NCBI GenBank assembly: GCA_024998815.1
Contig: JACEUQ010000001.1
Coordinates: forward strand, 1,240,001-1,304,000
Reading direction: 5' to 3'
From: Opitutus sp.
GTDB lineage: Bacteria > Verrucomicrobiota > Verrucomicrobiia > Opitutales > Opitutaceae
DNA: 64,000 nt
The position numbers were made by a program, and so were the translations under genes. This document shows positions 48,603 to 57,890 of the stretch, in pieces; the stretch's first letter is position 1; the number at the start of each line of letters is the position of its first letter. The notes beneath the pieces are model-generated. The model worked only from the letters and a program-made list of their open reading frames with translations, searched no databases and was not told the origin of the DNA.

Positions 48603-49961
48603 ATGAAGTTAATTGATTTAAATCCTGTAGGTGGCATCGGTGCCAACTGTATGTTCGTGCAAATTGGGGACTTGAAGATCCTCATCGACTGCGGACTCAA
48701 TCCCAAGTTAGCGGGCCGCAATGCCACGCCTCGCCTGGACTTGATCCGTGATGTCGAGCTCGACTTTATCATCATCACTCACTGCCACTTAGACCATATC
48801 GGCAGCCTGCCCGTGGTGATGATGCAGCACCCCAATACCCCGGTCATCATGACGCAGTCCAGCCGGATGCTCATCGAGCGCATGCTCCACAATTCGGCCA
48901 ACGTGATGATGCGCCAAAAAGAGGAGTCCAACATCCCCGATTACCCGCTGTTCACGCACAATGACATTGATCGCTGCGCCGGCCGCATTCTCGGCCTGTC
49001 CTTTAACCAGGTGAAGAAATTCCAGGGCAAGACCGACGAGCTCGAGTTGTTGTTCCACCGCGCCGGCCACGTCGCGGGTGCCGCCGCCGTCGAAATCCAC
49101 CACAAGAACCGCCACTACTTCTTCAGCGGCGACGTGCTGTTCGAAAACCAACGCACGCTGCTCGGCGCCCAGTTCCCCGCTGGCCAGTTCGAGACCGTGG
49201 TCATCGAGACCACCCGTGGCACCACCGAGCGTTCGGTGGGTAAAGAACGCCTCAACGAGGTCAACCGCCTGATCACCTCGATCAACGACACGATCAACCG
49301 CGGCGGCTCGTTCCTCATCCCCGTGTTCGCCCTCGGGCGCATGCAGGAAGTGCTCTCCATCATCCATGACGCCCGTAAATTCGGCCGCTTGGTGGAGTGC
49401 CCCATCTTCGCCGCCGGTCTCGGCATGGACCTCGCCGATTATTTCGACGAGATTTCGCGCAAGACCCAGGACGTCCAATTCAGCCGCTCGGTCATCAAGG
49501 AGCTCAACATCAAGCCCGCCCCGCGCAAGCTGGTCGCTGGCGAAGATCCCAAGCAAAACGCCCTGTACATCATCAGCTCCGGCATGTTGGTCGAGCGCAC
49601 GCCCAGCTACACGCTCGCCTCCGGCCTGATCGGCCACGCGCGCAACACCATCGGCTTCGTGGGTTACTGCGATCCGGAAACCCCGGGCGGCGCGCTTCTG
49701 CAGACCAAACACGGCGAAGAGTTCGTCTTCAAGACCGCCAACGTCACCTCCAAGCTGCTCGCGCGCGTTGAGCGCTACGAGTTGAGCGGCCATGCCGACC
49801 GTGAAGAACTCCTCGAGTTCGCCATTCAGACCCAGGCCAAATCCGTGATCCTGACCCACGGCGACCCCCTCGCCCGTGCTTGGTTCCAGGAACAGCTCAC
49901 GGCCAAGATGCCCGGCACCCGCGTCATCGACCCGGTTCCCCTCGAGTCCTACGAGATCTAA
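48603..49961 (+). CDS. Metallo-beta-lactamase/beta-CASP RNA nuclease
   Basis: The 452-aa protein has metal motif THCHLDHIG (His60, His62, Asp64, His65), FHRAGHVAGAAAVEI, FFSGDV, then the beta-CASP insert and its C-terminal motifs ELSGHADREELL and VILTHGDP. This is the KH-less CPSF-like family, usually RNA endo/exonucleases in the cytoplasm. It is monocistronic and ends at a strong terminator. Confidence 0.92.
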   Translation: MKLIDLNPVGGIGANCMFVQIGDLKILIDCGLNPKLAGRNATPRLDLIRDVELDFIIITHCHLDHIGSLPVVMMQHPNTPVIMTQSSRMLIERMLHNSANVMMRQKEESNIPDYPLFTHNDIDRCAGRILGLSFNQVKKFQGKTDELELLFHRAGHVAGAAAVEIHHKNRHYFFSGDVLFENQRTLLGAQFPAGQFETVVIETTRGTTERSVGKERLNEVNRLITSINDTINRGGSFLIPVFALGRMQEVLSIIHDARKFGRLVECPIFAAGLGMDLADYFDEISRKTQDVQFSRSVIKELNIKPAPRKLVAGEDPKQNALYIISSGMLVERTPSYTLASGLIGHARNTIGFVGYCDPETPGGALLQTKHGEEFVFKTANVTSKLLARVERYELSGHADREELLEFAIQTQAKSVILTHGDPLARAWFQEQLTAKMPGTRVIDPVPLESYEI

Positions 49962-49980
49962 ACCTCGTTCGCCTTCCCCA

Positions 49981-50013
49981 AAAAGCGCTCCCTGTAACGG
50001 AGCGCTTTTTTTA
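49981..50013 (+). terminator. Rho-independent terminator
   Basis: AAAAAGCGCTCC pairs with GGAGCGCTTTTTTT around CTGTAAC, 19 bp after the beta-CASP stop. Confidence 0.9.
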
Positions 50014-50038
50014 GGCCCCTGCGCCGACGTCCGACCAT

Positions 50039-50062
50039 GTGGCCTTGCGCGTGAGCGCAGGG
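50039..50062 (+). repeat. Single REP-like hairpin
   Basis: Foot GTGG followed by CCTTGCGC-GTGA-GCGCAGGG. Only one arm of the usual pair is present. Confidence 0.7.
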
Positions 50063-50142
50063 TGATCCCCCCAATGTATATCCGCCCGAAACCGGGGAGC
50101 CCCCGATAGGCTTTCCTGCTCAGTTTGACGCGCGAATGCCCC

Positions 50143-51117
50143 TCAGCGCCGCGCCCAGCGGCCGGCCAGCACCCCGCAAATGAGCAGTTGCATCGGGTGA
50201 TAAATAAGCAGCGGCAGCAGAATCAGCCCAAGCCTTGGGTCGCCGCTGAAAATGACCTGCGCCATCGGCACCCCTGCGGCGATGGATTTCTTTGATCCGC
50301 AAAAAACCACCGCGATCCGGTCTTCGATGGGGAATCGCAGGGTTCGGCAGACCAGCTGAAGCAGGCCGAAAACCACCGCGAATAACACCGCGCCGCCCAC
50401 CAACGCCGTACCGACCGTGGCCCACCCCTGCCCTGTCCACACCCCACGCAGAATCGAATCGCAAAAGGAGGTGTAGATAATGAACAGGATCGTCATGCGA
50501 TCGACCCGTTGCAGCCCGACCCGATGACGCAGGGCCCAAGCCCCGAGGTGCGATCGGCACAACTGCCCGAGCACGAGTGGCAACAGTAGCCACAGGACCA
50601 AGTCGCCAATCACCCGGCCCAAGTCCACCGAGCCGACTCCGCCGACATCGCTTGGGCCGGGGTTCCACCAGCTGAGCAATAGCGGCGTGACGAACACCCC
50701 GATCACGCTGGAAAGCGTGGCGTTAAACAGGGCTGCGGGCACATTGCCGCGCGCCGCCGAGGTCAGCGCAACCGATGACGACACGGTCGAGGGTAGCGCG
50801 CAGAGGAAAAAAAAGCCCAAGGCGAGTGCCGCAGGCAGCCAAAACCCGATCAGCGCCAGCAGCCCCAAGCCGATAAGCGGGAAGAGTAAAAACGTGCCCA
50901 GTTGCACCACCAGATGGAGCGGCCAGCGGAGCATGCCGGAGCGCATAGACGCGAACGACAGCGACAAACCGTTGAAAAAAAAGATGAGCGCTACGCCTAG
51001 TTTATTGAGTAAATCGGGGTGCAGCGGGCCGTCTTTTCCGCCCACCGGGGGCCAACCCCACGCAAGACCCACGGCCGCCAGCATACCCAAGAGAAACCAA
51101 TCGACTTTGAGACGCAT
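50143..51117 (-). CDS. BASS-type (bile acid:sodium symporter family) transporter
   Basis: The 324-aa membrane protein has nine or ten hydrophobic segments and the SBF-like pattern: LGVALIFFFNGLSLSF, LGFFFLCALPSTVSSSVALTSAARGN, and FCGSKKSIAAGVPMAQVIF near the end. Relatives import organic anions with sodium; true bile acids are unlikely here. Substrate unknown; alone in its neighbourhood. Confidence 0.88.
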   Translation of the reverse strand: MRLKVDWFLLGMLAAVGLAWGWPPVGGKDGPLHPDLLNKLGVALIFFFNGLSLSFASMRSGMLRWPLHLVVQLGTFLLFPLIGLGLLALIGFWLPAALALGFFFLCALPSTVSSSVALTSAARGNVPAALFNATLSSVIGVFVTPLLLSWWNPGPSDVGGVGSVDLGRVIGDLVLWLLLPLVLGQLCRSHLGAWALRHRVGLQRVDRMTILFIIYTSFCDSILRGVWTGQGWATVGTALVGGAVLFAVVFGLLQLVCRTLRFPIEDRIAVVFCGSKKSIAAGVPMAQVIFSGDPRLGLILLPLLIYHPMQLLICGVLAGRWARR

Positions 51118-51169
51118 GTGAGACGGCGAAGTTATACTAATGGGCGTTCACGTGGAGGCGTTCGGCCGA

Positions 51170-51361
51170 CCCTGAGCTCACGCTCAGGGCCACGGGGCGG
51201 AGGTGATGCCGAAGGCCGGAGGTGGCCTTGAGCGTGAGCTCAAGGTGCAGCGGCGTGCACAGGCGATCGCCTGTCGCCCTGAGCTCACGCTCAGGGCCAC
51301 ATTTCTCATTGGAAAAATCCTCGTGGCCACACTCCCCGTGGCCTTGCGCGTGAGCGCAGGG
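51170..51361. repeat. Two REP-like hairpin pairs
   Basis: Four hairpins: 51170-51193 (CCCTGAGC stem), 51222-51245 (CCTTGAGC stem), 51277-51300 (CCCTGAGC) and 51338-51361 (CCTTGCGC/GCGCAGGG). They alternate in direction and fill the 313-bp gap between the transporter and trpF. Confidence 0.85.
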
Positions 51362-51430
51362 CGTTCGCCTCAAAGGATACGCTCCCCCAAGAACCGATTT
51401 CGTTGGGCTCATCGTAAACGCGAACAGGGG

Positions 51431-52078
51431 TTAACCCGCCCCCAAAGCCGCTGCCAGGCGCGCTAGTTTGGCGTGGTCTTTCACCCCTGGCGACGTTTCG
51501 ACCCCGCTGTTCACATCGACAAAAAGCGTTCCGCTGCGCATGACGGCGTCGGCGAGGTTTTCTGGGCTCAGCCCGCCGGCAAGAATCCAGTTTTTTTGGG
51601 GAAACGCCTGCTGGTGCCGGGCGAACTTGGCCCAATCACCCGTTTTGCCGGAACCGCCAAACCCTGCGGCATGAAAAGTATCCATCAAAAACGTGTCCGC
51701 CAAAGTTAACACCGCCGCTGGCACCTCGTCGGCTGGCGGGAGTTTGGGTGCCAGCCAGAGCCGCCGTGGGCCCACCTGCGCCGACCAGCCCGCAACGGTC
51801 TCCACCGGAGTCGCGGGCGCGTAGTGGATTTGAAAGAAATCGAACCCGGCGTCGGCGGCTTGCGCGAGTTCATCGGTGGAGGGTTCCACCATCACCGCCA
51901 CGCGGCGCGGCCCGACCTGCAACGACGAAGCCAAGCCCCGATACGACGCGAGCGGAAGGTAGCGCGGCGATTTCCGGTACAGGATGAACCCCAAAAAGTC
52001 CGCGCCGATCCCCGCCGCCACGGCCGCGTCGGCCAGCGTGGTGAGACCGCAGATTTTAAGCTGAATGGCGTTGATCAT
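51431..52078 (-). CDS. trpF: Phosphoribosylanthranilate isomerase
   Basis: I start at the ATG at 52078 (215 aa, MINAIQLKICGLTT), with the catalytic Cys in KICG at residue ~9. GADFLGFILYRKSPRYL, FQIHYA, and the C-terminal ILAGGLSPENLADAV and VDVNSGVETSPGVKD are the PRAI hallmarks. It acts in tryptophan synthesis. Other trp genes are not in the window. Confidence 0.93.
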   Translation of the reverse strand: MINAIQLKICGLTTLADAAVAAGIGADFLGFILYRKSPRYLPLASYRGLASSLQVGPRRVAVMVEPSTDELAQAADAGFDFFQIHYAPATPVETVAGWSAQVGPRRLWLAPKLPPADEVPAAVLTLADTFLMDTFHAAGFGGSGKTGDWAKFARHQQAFPQKNWILAGGLSPENLADAVMRSGTLFVDVNSGVETSPGVKDHAKLARLAAALGAG

Positions 52079-52146
52079 GATTCGGGATTTTTCTTCTCGG
52101 GCGGGCACCGAGACTAATTAGCGTTCAAGTTGAGAGGTAACGGCAT

Positions 52147-52216
52147 CCTTGAGCTCACGCTCAAGGCCACACGCTTCGCGAACACACTCCTCGTGGCCTT
52201 GAGCGTGAGCTCAAGG
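52147..52216. repeat. REP-like hairpin pair
   Basis: CCTTGAGC-TCAC-GCTCAAGG with tail CCAC (52147-52170) and foot GTGG plus CCTTGAGC-GTGA-GCTCAAGG (52193-52216): a clean pair between trpF and the aminotransferase. Confidence 0.85.
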
Positions 52217-52294
52217 TGTTTACCCAATGGTATCCGCACCCCAAGAAACAGGTTAATTAAGCTCAGCAGCCCCCCGAGCGGAATCGCGCTACGG

Positions 52295-53389
52295 TTAAAA
52301 TGCATTGATGACTGCGATCACGTGATCGACCTGAGCGTCGGTGAGCTCGGGGAAAATCGGCAAACTCATGCAGGTGGCGGCGGCTTTTTCAGCCACCGGG
52401 ATCGAACCCGGTTGATAGCCAAGCGAGGCATAACAGGTCTGCTGGTGCAAAGGCACGGGGTAAATCAAGTCGGTGCCGATGTCGTTCTTGGTCAAATGCT
52501 CACGCAGGGCGTCGCGCCGCGGATGACGGATCGTAAACTGGTGATAAACGCTCTCCCCGTAAGACACCGTCGTCGGCAGGATCACGTCGGCGAGTTTAAT
52601 GCCGGCGAGGTAACGCGCGGCGATTTCTTGGCGGCGGGCAGTCCAGCTGGCAAGGTGCGGCAGCTTCACGTTGAGCAGCGCGCCCTGGAACCCGTCCATG
52701 CGGAAGTTGAAACCGACCAGGTCGTGGTAATAACGGCGGCCCATGCCATGGACACGCAAGAGTTTGGCGTGCTCGAAGTGGGCGTCGTTTTTCGAAACCA
52801 GCGCCCCACCCTCGCCGCAACCGCCGAGGTTTTTGGTAGGATAAAAACTAAAAGTGCCGATATCGCCCAACAGGCCCACCGGAGTGCCCTTGTAACGAGC
52901 CTCGACGGCCTGCGCGCAATCCTCGACCACGAACAGATTGTGCTTTTTGGCGATGGCGAGCAGCTCGTCCATGGGGGCGGGCTGGCCGAACAAATGCACG
53001 ATCACGATGCCCTTAGTTTTGGGCGTAATGGCGGCCTCGACGGCGGCCGGATCCAAGTTAAAAGTCTTCGCGTCGATATCGACGAACTTGGGCGTTGCCC
53101 CGACATAACTCACGCCCCAGGCCGAGGAAATGAAGGTGAAGGCCGGCACGATGACCTCGTCGCCAGGGCCCCAACCGGCGATGACGGCGGCGAGGTGGAG
53201 CGGCGAAGTGCCGCTGTTGAGCGCGAGGGAGCGCGGATAACCGAGGGTTTTGGAAAAATTGGCCTCGAACGTCTCCACGTCCTTGCCGAGGCAGAAGCGA
53301 GTGGCGTCGTAGGTCGCCGCAAGTGCGGCGAGAGCCTGCTCGCGAAGAGCCTGATGCTGAAGCGAAAGGTCGAGGAACGGGACTTTCAT
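52295..53389 (-). CDS. DegT/DnrJ/EryC1-family PLP aminotransferase
   Basis: The 364-aa protein has the family opening VPFLDLSLQHQ, substrate-loop LNSGTSPLHLA near 57, PAFTFISSAWGV near 82, EDCAQAVEARYKG near 156, PLP Lys186 in FSFYPTKNLGG and GFNFRMDGFQGALL. It adds amino groups to sugar nucleotides for surface glycans. No sugar dehydratase is adjacent, so the pathway is not visible. Confidence 0.9.
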   Translation of the reverse strand: MKVPFLDLSLQHQALREQALAALAATYDATRFCLGKDVETFEANFSKTLGYPRSLALNSGTSPLHLAAVIAGWGPGDEVIVPAFTFISSAWGVSYVGATPKFVDIDAKTFNLDPAAVEAAITPKTKGIVIVHLFGQPAPMDELLAIAKKHNLFVVEDCAQAVEARYKGTPVGLLGDIGTFSFYPTKNLGGCGEGGALVSKNDAHFEHAKLLRVHGMGRRYYHDLVGFNFRMDGFQGALLNVKLPHLASWTARRQEIAARYLAGIKLADVILPTTVSYGESVYHQFTIRHPRRDALREHLTKNDIGTDLIYPVPLHQQTCYASLGYQPGSIPVAEKAAATCMSLPIFPELTDAQVDHVIAVINAF

Positions 53390-53576
53390 GGGTTTTTTGA
53401 GAAAACCAATATGCGGGCGAAAACCAAACCTGTTTTACGGCTCAATGGCGTGGATAGGAAAAAACCCTGTCGCTGCGCAAAAATAGGACGCGTTTCAGGC
53501 GGGGGCCCCGCGCGGCGTAGAATCGGCGGAACTTTCGCTTGGCGGCACGCCCCCTAGCCCATCTTAATGGGTTGAA

Positions 53577-54257
53577 ATGTCTTCTTCTGGTCAACCTCCC
53601 GTGGTGCACGGACTGCGTGGCTGGCGCCCCTTGGCGCTGTGGCCACTGGGGTTGCTCATGCGCTTATGGGGCCGTTCGCTTCACTTTGAGGCGTCGCCGG
53701 AAACTGTCCGGCGTCTCAGCAAGACCGACCAGCCCGTGGCGTTCACGCTGTGGCACAACCGGCTTTTTATCACCGCGGAGATATTCCGCCGTTATCGGCA
53801 GGGTCGGTCGGTTTATGGGTTGGTGAGCCCGAGCAAGGACGGCGCTTGGCTGGAGGCGTTTTTTTCGCTCGTCGGCATTCGCGCGGTACGTGGCTCCAGC
53901 AACAAACTGGGACGCGAGGCCGTCACCGCCTTGGTCGAGGTCATGAAATCAGGCCACGATATCGGCATCACCCCGGACGGACCGCGCGGGCCGATCTATG
54001 AATTCAAGGCGGGCGGGCTGATCGTCGCCCGCCGCGTTCAGGCCCCGATTCTGCTGGTCGGCTGCGCCTATGCGTCATCGTGGCAGTTCAAAAGCTGGGA
54101 TCGTTTCCACCTGCCGCACCCGTTCTCCTCGCTGCGCGTTTACTGCGTGGAGGTGCCCAGCGCCGAGCTCGCCGACCGCGAGGCCTGTGCGCTGGAGCTC
54201 CAAGCGCGCCTGCGCGAGATGAGCCCTGATTACGCGGTCAAAATGACCGTGGTTTGA
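53577..54257 (+). CDS. DUF374 lysophospholipid acyltransferase-like protein
   Basis: The 226-aa protein has TLWHNRLFI near 58-66 (the His-x(4)-Asp-like site is altered as usual in DUF374), LVSPSKDGAWLEAFF, RGSSNKLGREA and GITPDGPRGPIYEFK: DUF374, related to glycerol acyltransferases, often lipid A or phospholipid acyl transfer at the inner membrane. Divergent from the aminotransferase and convergent with pheA. Confidence 0.87.
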   Translation: MSSSGQPPVVHGLRGWRPLALWPLGLLMRLWGRSLHFEASPETVRRLSKTDQPVAFTLWHNRLFITAEIFRRYRQGRSVYGLVSPSKDGAWLEAFFSLVGIRAVRGSSNKLGREAVTALVEVMKSGHDIGITPDGPRGPIYEFKAGGLIVARRVQAPILLVGCAYASSWQFKSWDRFHLPHPFSSLRVYCVEVPSAELADREACALELQARLREMSPDYAVKMTVV

Positions 54258-54312
54258 GCCGCAGCCGACGTGCGGATTGACGGTGTCATCGGGCACCGCC
54301 ACACACACCCGT

Positions 54313-55401
54313 TTACGGAGTAATCGCAGGATAACTCCCCAGCCATTTCACGAGCGGGCAAAACTGTTTCAGCTCGGCAATCGCCTCTTTCATCGCGGGG
54401 TCGTCGTAGTGGCCCTTAACATCGATAAAAAACAGGTAATCCCAGGGCCGGCGTTTGCTCGGGCGGGATTCGACTTTGGAGAGATTAATTCCCCGCTCAC
54501 CGAAAGGCGTTAACATCTTCAACAGCGAGCCGGAGTGCGCCGCAGCTTCATCACCGAGCGAGATCACCAGGCTGGTGAGGTCGCGTCCGCCGCCCACGGG
54601 GCCGGAGGCTTTTTTTCCGATCACAAAAAAACGCGTGGTGTTGTCAGACTGGTCTTGGATGCCACGAGCAAGGACGGCGACGTCTTGCTGTTGCGCCGCC
54701 AGTTCGGAGGCGATGGCAGCTGCGCCCGGGGTGTCTTTGGCGATTTGCACGGCGCGGGCCGTGCTGGAGGTGTCGATGAGTTGCGCGTGCGGCAGGTGGC
54801 GTTGCAGCCAGTGGCGACATTGGGCAAGCGCTTGGTCTTTGGAGTAGACCTTGTCGATTTGCGCCAGCGGGGAGGCTGATATCAGCGCGTGGTTAATCTC
54901 CAGAACCACTTGAGCCACCACTTTGAGGTCGCTCTCCACAAAGCTGTCGAGCGCCTCGCGCACCGAGCCTTCGGTGGAGTTTTCAATCGGGATGAGGCCG
55001 TAGTCAGCTTCACCTTTTTCCACCGCAGTGAAAATGTCGGCGATGGTCGCAATCGCGGCGTAATCCACGCTGGCGCCGAATTTCTTCATGGCCGCAGCAT
55101 GTGTGTAGGTCGACTCCGGCCCGAGGTAGGCGATCAGCAGGGGCTTTTCGAGCGCGATGGCCGCCGACATGATCTCACGGTAAATGGCGCGCAGTGCTTC
55201 GGGCTTGATGGGGCCTTGGCTCAGCCCGGTGACCTTGCGGAAAACGGCGTCCTCGCGCTCGGGCACGTAGATCTGGCCACCGGAGTCGCGTTTGAGTTTA
55301 CCGATCTCGGCGGCAAGGGAGAGGCGGCTGTTGAGCAACTCCACGATTTGGCGATCGTGGGCGTCGATTTGATCGCGGATGGGTTGAAGCGGGTCGGACA
55401 T
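54313..55401 (-). CDS. pheA: Chorismate mutase/prephenate dehydratase (P-protein)
   Basis: The 362-aa protein has three domains: chorismate mutase AroQ (1-90; RDQIDAHDRQIVELLNSRLSLAAEIG), prephenate dehydratase (95-270; IAYLGPESTYTHAAAMKKFG, PIENSTEGSVREALD, DNTTRFFVIG) and a C-terminal ACT domain (285-360; GSLLKMLTPFGERGINLSKVESRPSK). It makes phenylpyruvate, with Phe feedback through ACT. The gene starts 3 bp after the scpB stop. Confidence 0.94.
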   Translation of the reverse strand: MSDPLQPIRDQIDAHDRQIVELLNSRLSLAAEIGKLKRDSGGQIYVPEREDAVFRKVTGLSQGPIKPEALRAIYREIMSAAIALEKPLLIAYLGPESTYTHAAAMKKFGASVDYAAIATIADIFTAVEKGEADYGLIPIENSTEGSVREALDSFVESDLKVVAQVVLEINHALISASPLAQIDKVYSKDQALAQCRHWLQRHLPHAQLIDTSSTARAVQIAKDTPGAAAIASELAAQQQDVAVLARGIQDQSDNTTRFFVIGKKASGPVGGGRDLTSLVISLGDEAAAHSGSLLKMLTPFGERGINLSKVESRPSKRRPWDYLFFIDVKGHYDDPAMKEAIAELKQFCPLVKWLGSYPAITP

Positions 55402-55404
55402 GGG

Positions 55405-56277
55405 TTAGGCGGATGCGGGTTGGCCGGCGTCGGATGCCGGTGCGGCGGGAGCAGCGGCGTGCGGTTCAACGTGAGCGACCTCGACGGGGAACAGGCTGGG
55501 CGAATCGCCTTCACCGTCTTCCAACGGCAGGCCCATTTCGTTGTCGGTGGGAGGCGTGGCGTTGATGGCGTTTTTGAGCCATTCGTCGATCTGGCGCGGG
55601 GTGAGCACGTCGGAGGCGGGCAGTTCAACGAGGGATTTCACCCCGAGGAATTCCAAGAATTGATCCGTGGTGCCGTATTGCAGGGGGCGACCCGGAAGAT
55701 CCGCGCGACCGACGATATAAACGAGTTCGCGTTCGAGGAGTTTGTTCAGGCCGGCCTCGGCCGAAACGCCACGAATCGTCTCGATTTCGGTGCGGGTGAC
55801 CGGCTGGCGGTAGGCGATGATCGCCATGGTTTCGAGCGCCGACTGGGTGAGTTTGGTCGGGGCAGGTTCGTCGCGCAGGATTCGAATCCAGCGGGCAAAA
55901 CGCGGGTGTGTCACCAGGCGGTAACCGCTGGCGCCGTCGATGAGAAGGTAAATGTCGTCGGAGGCGCGCAATTCGGCGGCGAGTTGATCCATCGCCTCAC
56001 GGATCTGGGTGGCGGTGATGAGCGAAGGGACGTTTTGGTAAAGGTCGGCGTCGGTTTCGCTGGGGGCGACGAGGAGCACCTCGGCGGCTTCGTTGCCGCC
56101 CGGAGCGGGTGCGTCGGAGTCGGCTGCGGCGCCCTCGGCCGTGGGGTCAACGATCGCGGTGGTCACCGTGGCTTGGTCATGGAACCGCGCGAACGCGGTC
56201 TGGATGTCTTTGACCGTGAGGGGTTGGCTCGACGAGAAGAGCAGTGCCTTGAGCACTTTTTGGAGTTGGAACGCCAT
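55405..56277 (-). CDS. scpB: Segregation and condensation protein B
   Basis: I start at the ATG at 56277 (290 aa, MAFQLQKVLKALLFSSSQPLTV), the usual ScpB opening; the longer frame passes through the TTGGATGTT repeat. Winged-helix 1 has an acidic, Ala/Glu-rich insert (~35-60), longer than usual. The core LTQSALETMAIIAYRQPVTRTEIETIRGV and LLERELVYIVGRADLPGRPLQYGTT is diagnostic. It works with SMC and ScpA in chromosome condensation. A long C-terminal extension is Pro/Ala-rich. Confidence 0.92.
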   Translation of the reverse strand: MAFQLQKVLKALLFSSSQPLTVKDIQTAFARFHDQATVTTAIVDPTAEGAAADSDAPAPGGNEAAEVLLVAPSETDADLYQNVPSLITATQIREAMDQLAAELRASDDIYLLIDGASGYRLVTHPRFARWIRILRDEPAPTKLTQSALETMAIIAYRQPVTRTEIETIRGVSAEAGLNKLLERELVYIVGRADLPGRPLQYGTTDQFLEFLGVKSLVELPASDVLTPRQIDEWLKNAINATPPTDNEMGLPLEDGEGDSPSLFPVEVAHVEPHAAAPAAPASDAGQPASA

Positions 56278-56367
56278 GCGAAATAAAAGCCGAGAGTGAG
56301 GGGGCCGCCGAAAGCCGAGGCAACCCTGAATCAGCAGCGCGTCGCGGGCTGCGACTCCGCACTCCGA

Positions 56368-56485
56368 GTTGAACGTTGGATGTTCAATGTTGGATGTTGA
56401 ACGTTCTCCGTTCCGCTCAGTGCCTCCGGAGCAAAGCCACCCCGAATCAACGTCCAACATCCAACATCCAACATTGAACCTTCAA
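56368..56485. repeat. Inverted repeat of TTGGATGTT words
   Basis: The left arm (56368-56405) strings GTTGAACG, TTGGATGTTCAATG and TTGGATGTTGAACG; the right arm (56447-56485) is the inverted form (AACATCCAACATCC and so on). A known-looking type of intergenic repeat in this lineage, as far as I recall; lies between dGTPase and scpB. Confidence 0.8.
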
Positions 56486-56540
56486 CCAACCAGCCGAGGT
56501 CTGCGAAAGCGGCTTCCGGCCGGGTGAACCGCTCGATGTT

Positions 56541-57809
56541 TTAACTCAAATCGCGCAACGAGCCGAAATCGGGGTCGTTGAGCCGCTTGTAGGTGCGCAC
56601 AATCATGCCGTCGGTCAGCCCAGCCAGCCAATCGCAGATGCGCCGGGCCTTGCCGTCGACGGTTGTCTCCGCCTCGACCAACCGGCCGACCCGGGGAGGC
56701 AGGATGTTGATCACGCGCGGGCCTTTTTCGACGTAGTTGCGCCAGCACGAATCCCACAGGCTGAACAAAACATTGCGCGCCTTGTGCTCGATTTGCTGAA
56801 GCTGCGGGCTCTCGAAAATAAGGTCGTTGGCCATCTGCTTGTAAAACTGCGCCTCGCGCAGCGCGGCCGGTGCCACCACCAGTTCAAAGGCGTAGCGGTG
56901 GGTAAGCCCCGCCATAAAATTACGCCGGGGGCGCAGTCGGCAGGACGTGATAAAGCCGCCGATTTTCTCCGAAAACACCGCTTCAAGGCGGTCGCTGCGG
57001 ATCACGTTGATCAAGGTTTCCAGATGCTGCTGCCCTTCGGTATCGACGCCCACCTTGGCCGCCCAGCTTTCGATGCGATCGCTGGTGAGAAACCCCGCCT
57101 TCGCCCCGTCGACGATGTCGTTGAGCGAATACGCGGCGTCATCCGCCCAGTCCATGATCTGGCACTCCACACTCTTAAACCCGTTTAACTCCTCGTCACC
57201 GTGCAGCTCCGCAGGAATCGCCGCGTCGCCAAAGACAAAATCCCGGTAAATCGACTGCGCGTCGTAGAGGAAATGGTTGCTCGGGGGCCGGGTGAATTCG
57301 CGGTGAAGCTTTTTGTATTTCAACACCCCGTCGAGGAGGGCGCGGGTGGGCTGCATGCCGCGCACGCTGGACTCGTCCTGATAAAGCGTCTCGGTGAGCA
57401 AGTGCAGGGTCTGTGCGTTGCCCTCGAACCCGCCGTGCGGCTTCATTAACTCCTGCAAGGTGCGCTCGCCCGAATGGCCAAACGGCGGGTGACCCAGATC
57501 GTGTGAAAGACAAACGCCCTCAACCAGGTCGCTATCAATAAAAAAGTCCGGCCCGAGCGGCCCGCCTAGGGTTTGCAAATAGTGGCAAATCGAGCGGCCG
57601 ATCTGTGCAACCTCCATGGAGTGCGTCAGCCGGGTGCGGTAAAAATCGTACTCGCCCGAAAGGAACACCTGCGTCTTCGACTGAAGTTTGCGAAAAGCCT
57701 GGGCATGGATGACCCGGTCGCGGTCGACCTGAAACGCGGTGCGGTAGTCGCTTTTGCGCGCGCCGCCCCAGATTTCCTGATCAAAGGCGGTATAAAAACG
57801 GTTGGTCAT
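56541..57809 (-). CDS. dgt: dGTP triphosphohydrolase
   Basis: I start at the ATG at 57809 (422 aa, MTNRFYTAFDQEIWGGARKS). HD motif: RTRLTHSMEVAQIGR near 60-74, LSHDLGHPPFGHSGE near 103-117, DWADDAAYSLNDIVDG near 215. It cleaves dGTP (or dNTPs) to nucleoside and triphosphate; this type-2 subfamily is widespread. Same strand as scpB but ~260 bp away, separated by a repeat. Confidence 0.92.
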   Translation of the reverse strand: MTNRFYTAFDQEIWGGARKSDYRTAFQVDRDRVIHAQAFRKLQSKTQVFLSGEYDFYRTRLTHSMEVAQIGRSICHYLQTLGGPLGPDFFIDSDLVEGVCLSHDLGHPPFGHSGERTLQELMKPHGGFEGNAQTLHLLTETLYQDESSVRGMQPTRALLDGVLKYKKLHREFTRPPSNHFLYDAQSIYRDFVFGDAAIPAELHGDEELNGFKSVECQIMDWADDAAYSLNDIVDGAKAGFLTSDRIESWAAKVGVDTEGQQHLETLINVIRSDRLEAVFSEKIGGFITSCRLRPRRNFMAGLTHRYAFELVVAPAALREAQFYKQMANDLIFESPQLQQIEHKARNVLFSLWDSCWRNYVEKGPRVINILPPRVGRLVEAETTVDGKARRICDWLAGLTDGMIVRTYKRLNDPDFGSLRDLS

Positions 57810-57890
57810 ACGTGTGATTTTCCAAAAATTCTCACCCGTTTCGGCGGGCGGAAAAACCCTTGAGGCGGGCTTTTCATCCCGCCGCATTCA

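Noticed and set aside
48789-49859. 356-codon minus-strand frame over the beta-CASP gene
   Set aside because: Antisense of a gene with all catalytic motifs; no domain of its own.
54889-56286. 465-codon plus-strand frame over pheA and scpB
   Set aside because: It spans two well-recognised genes on the other strand and has no motif.
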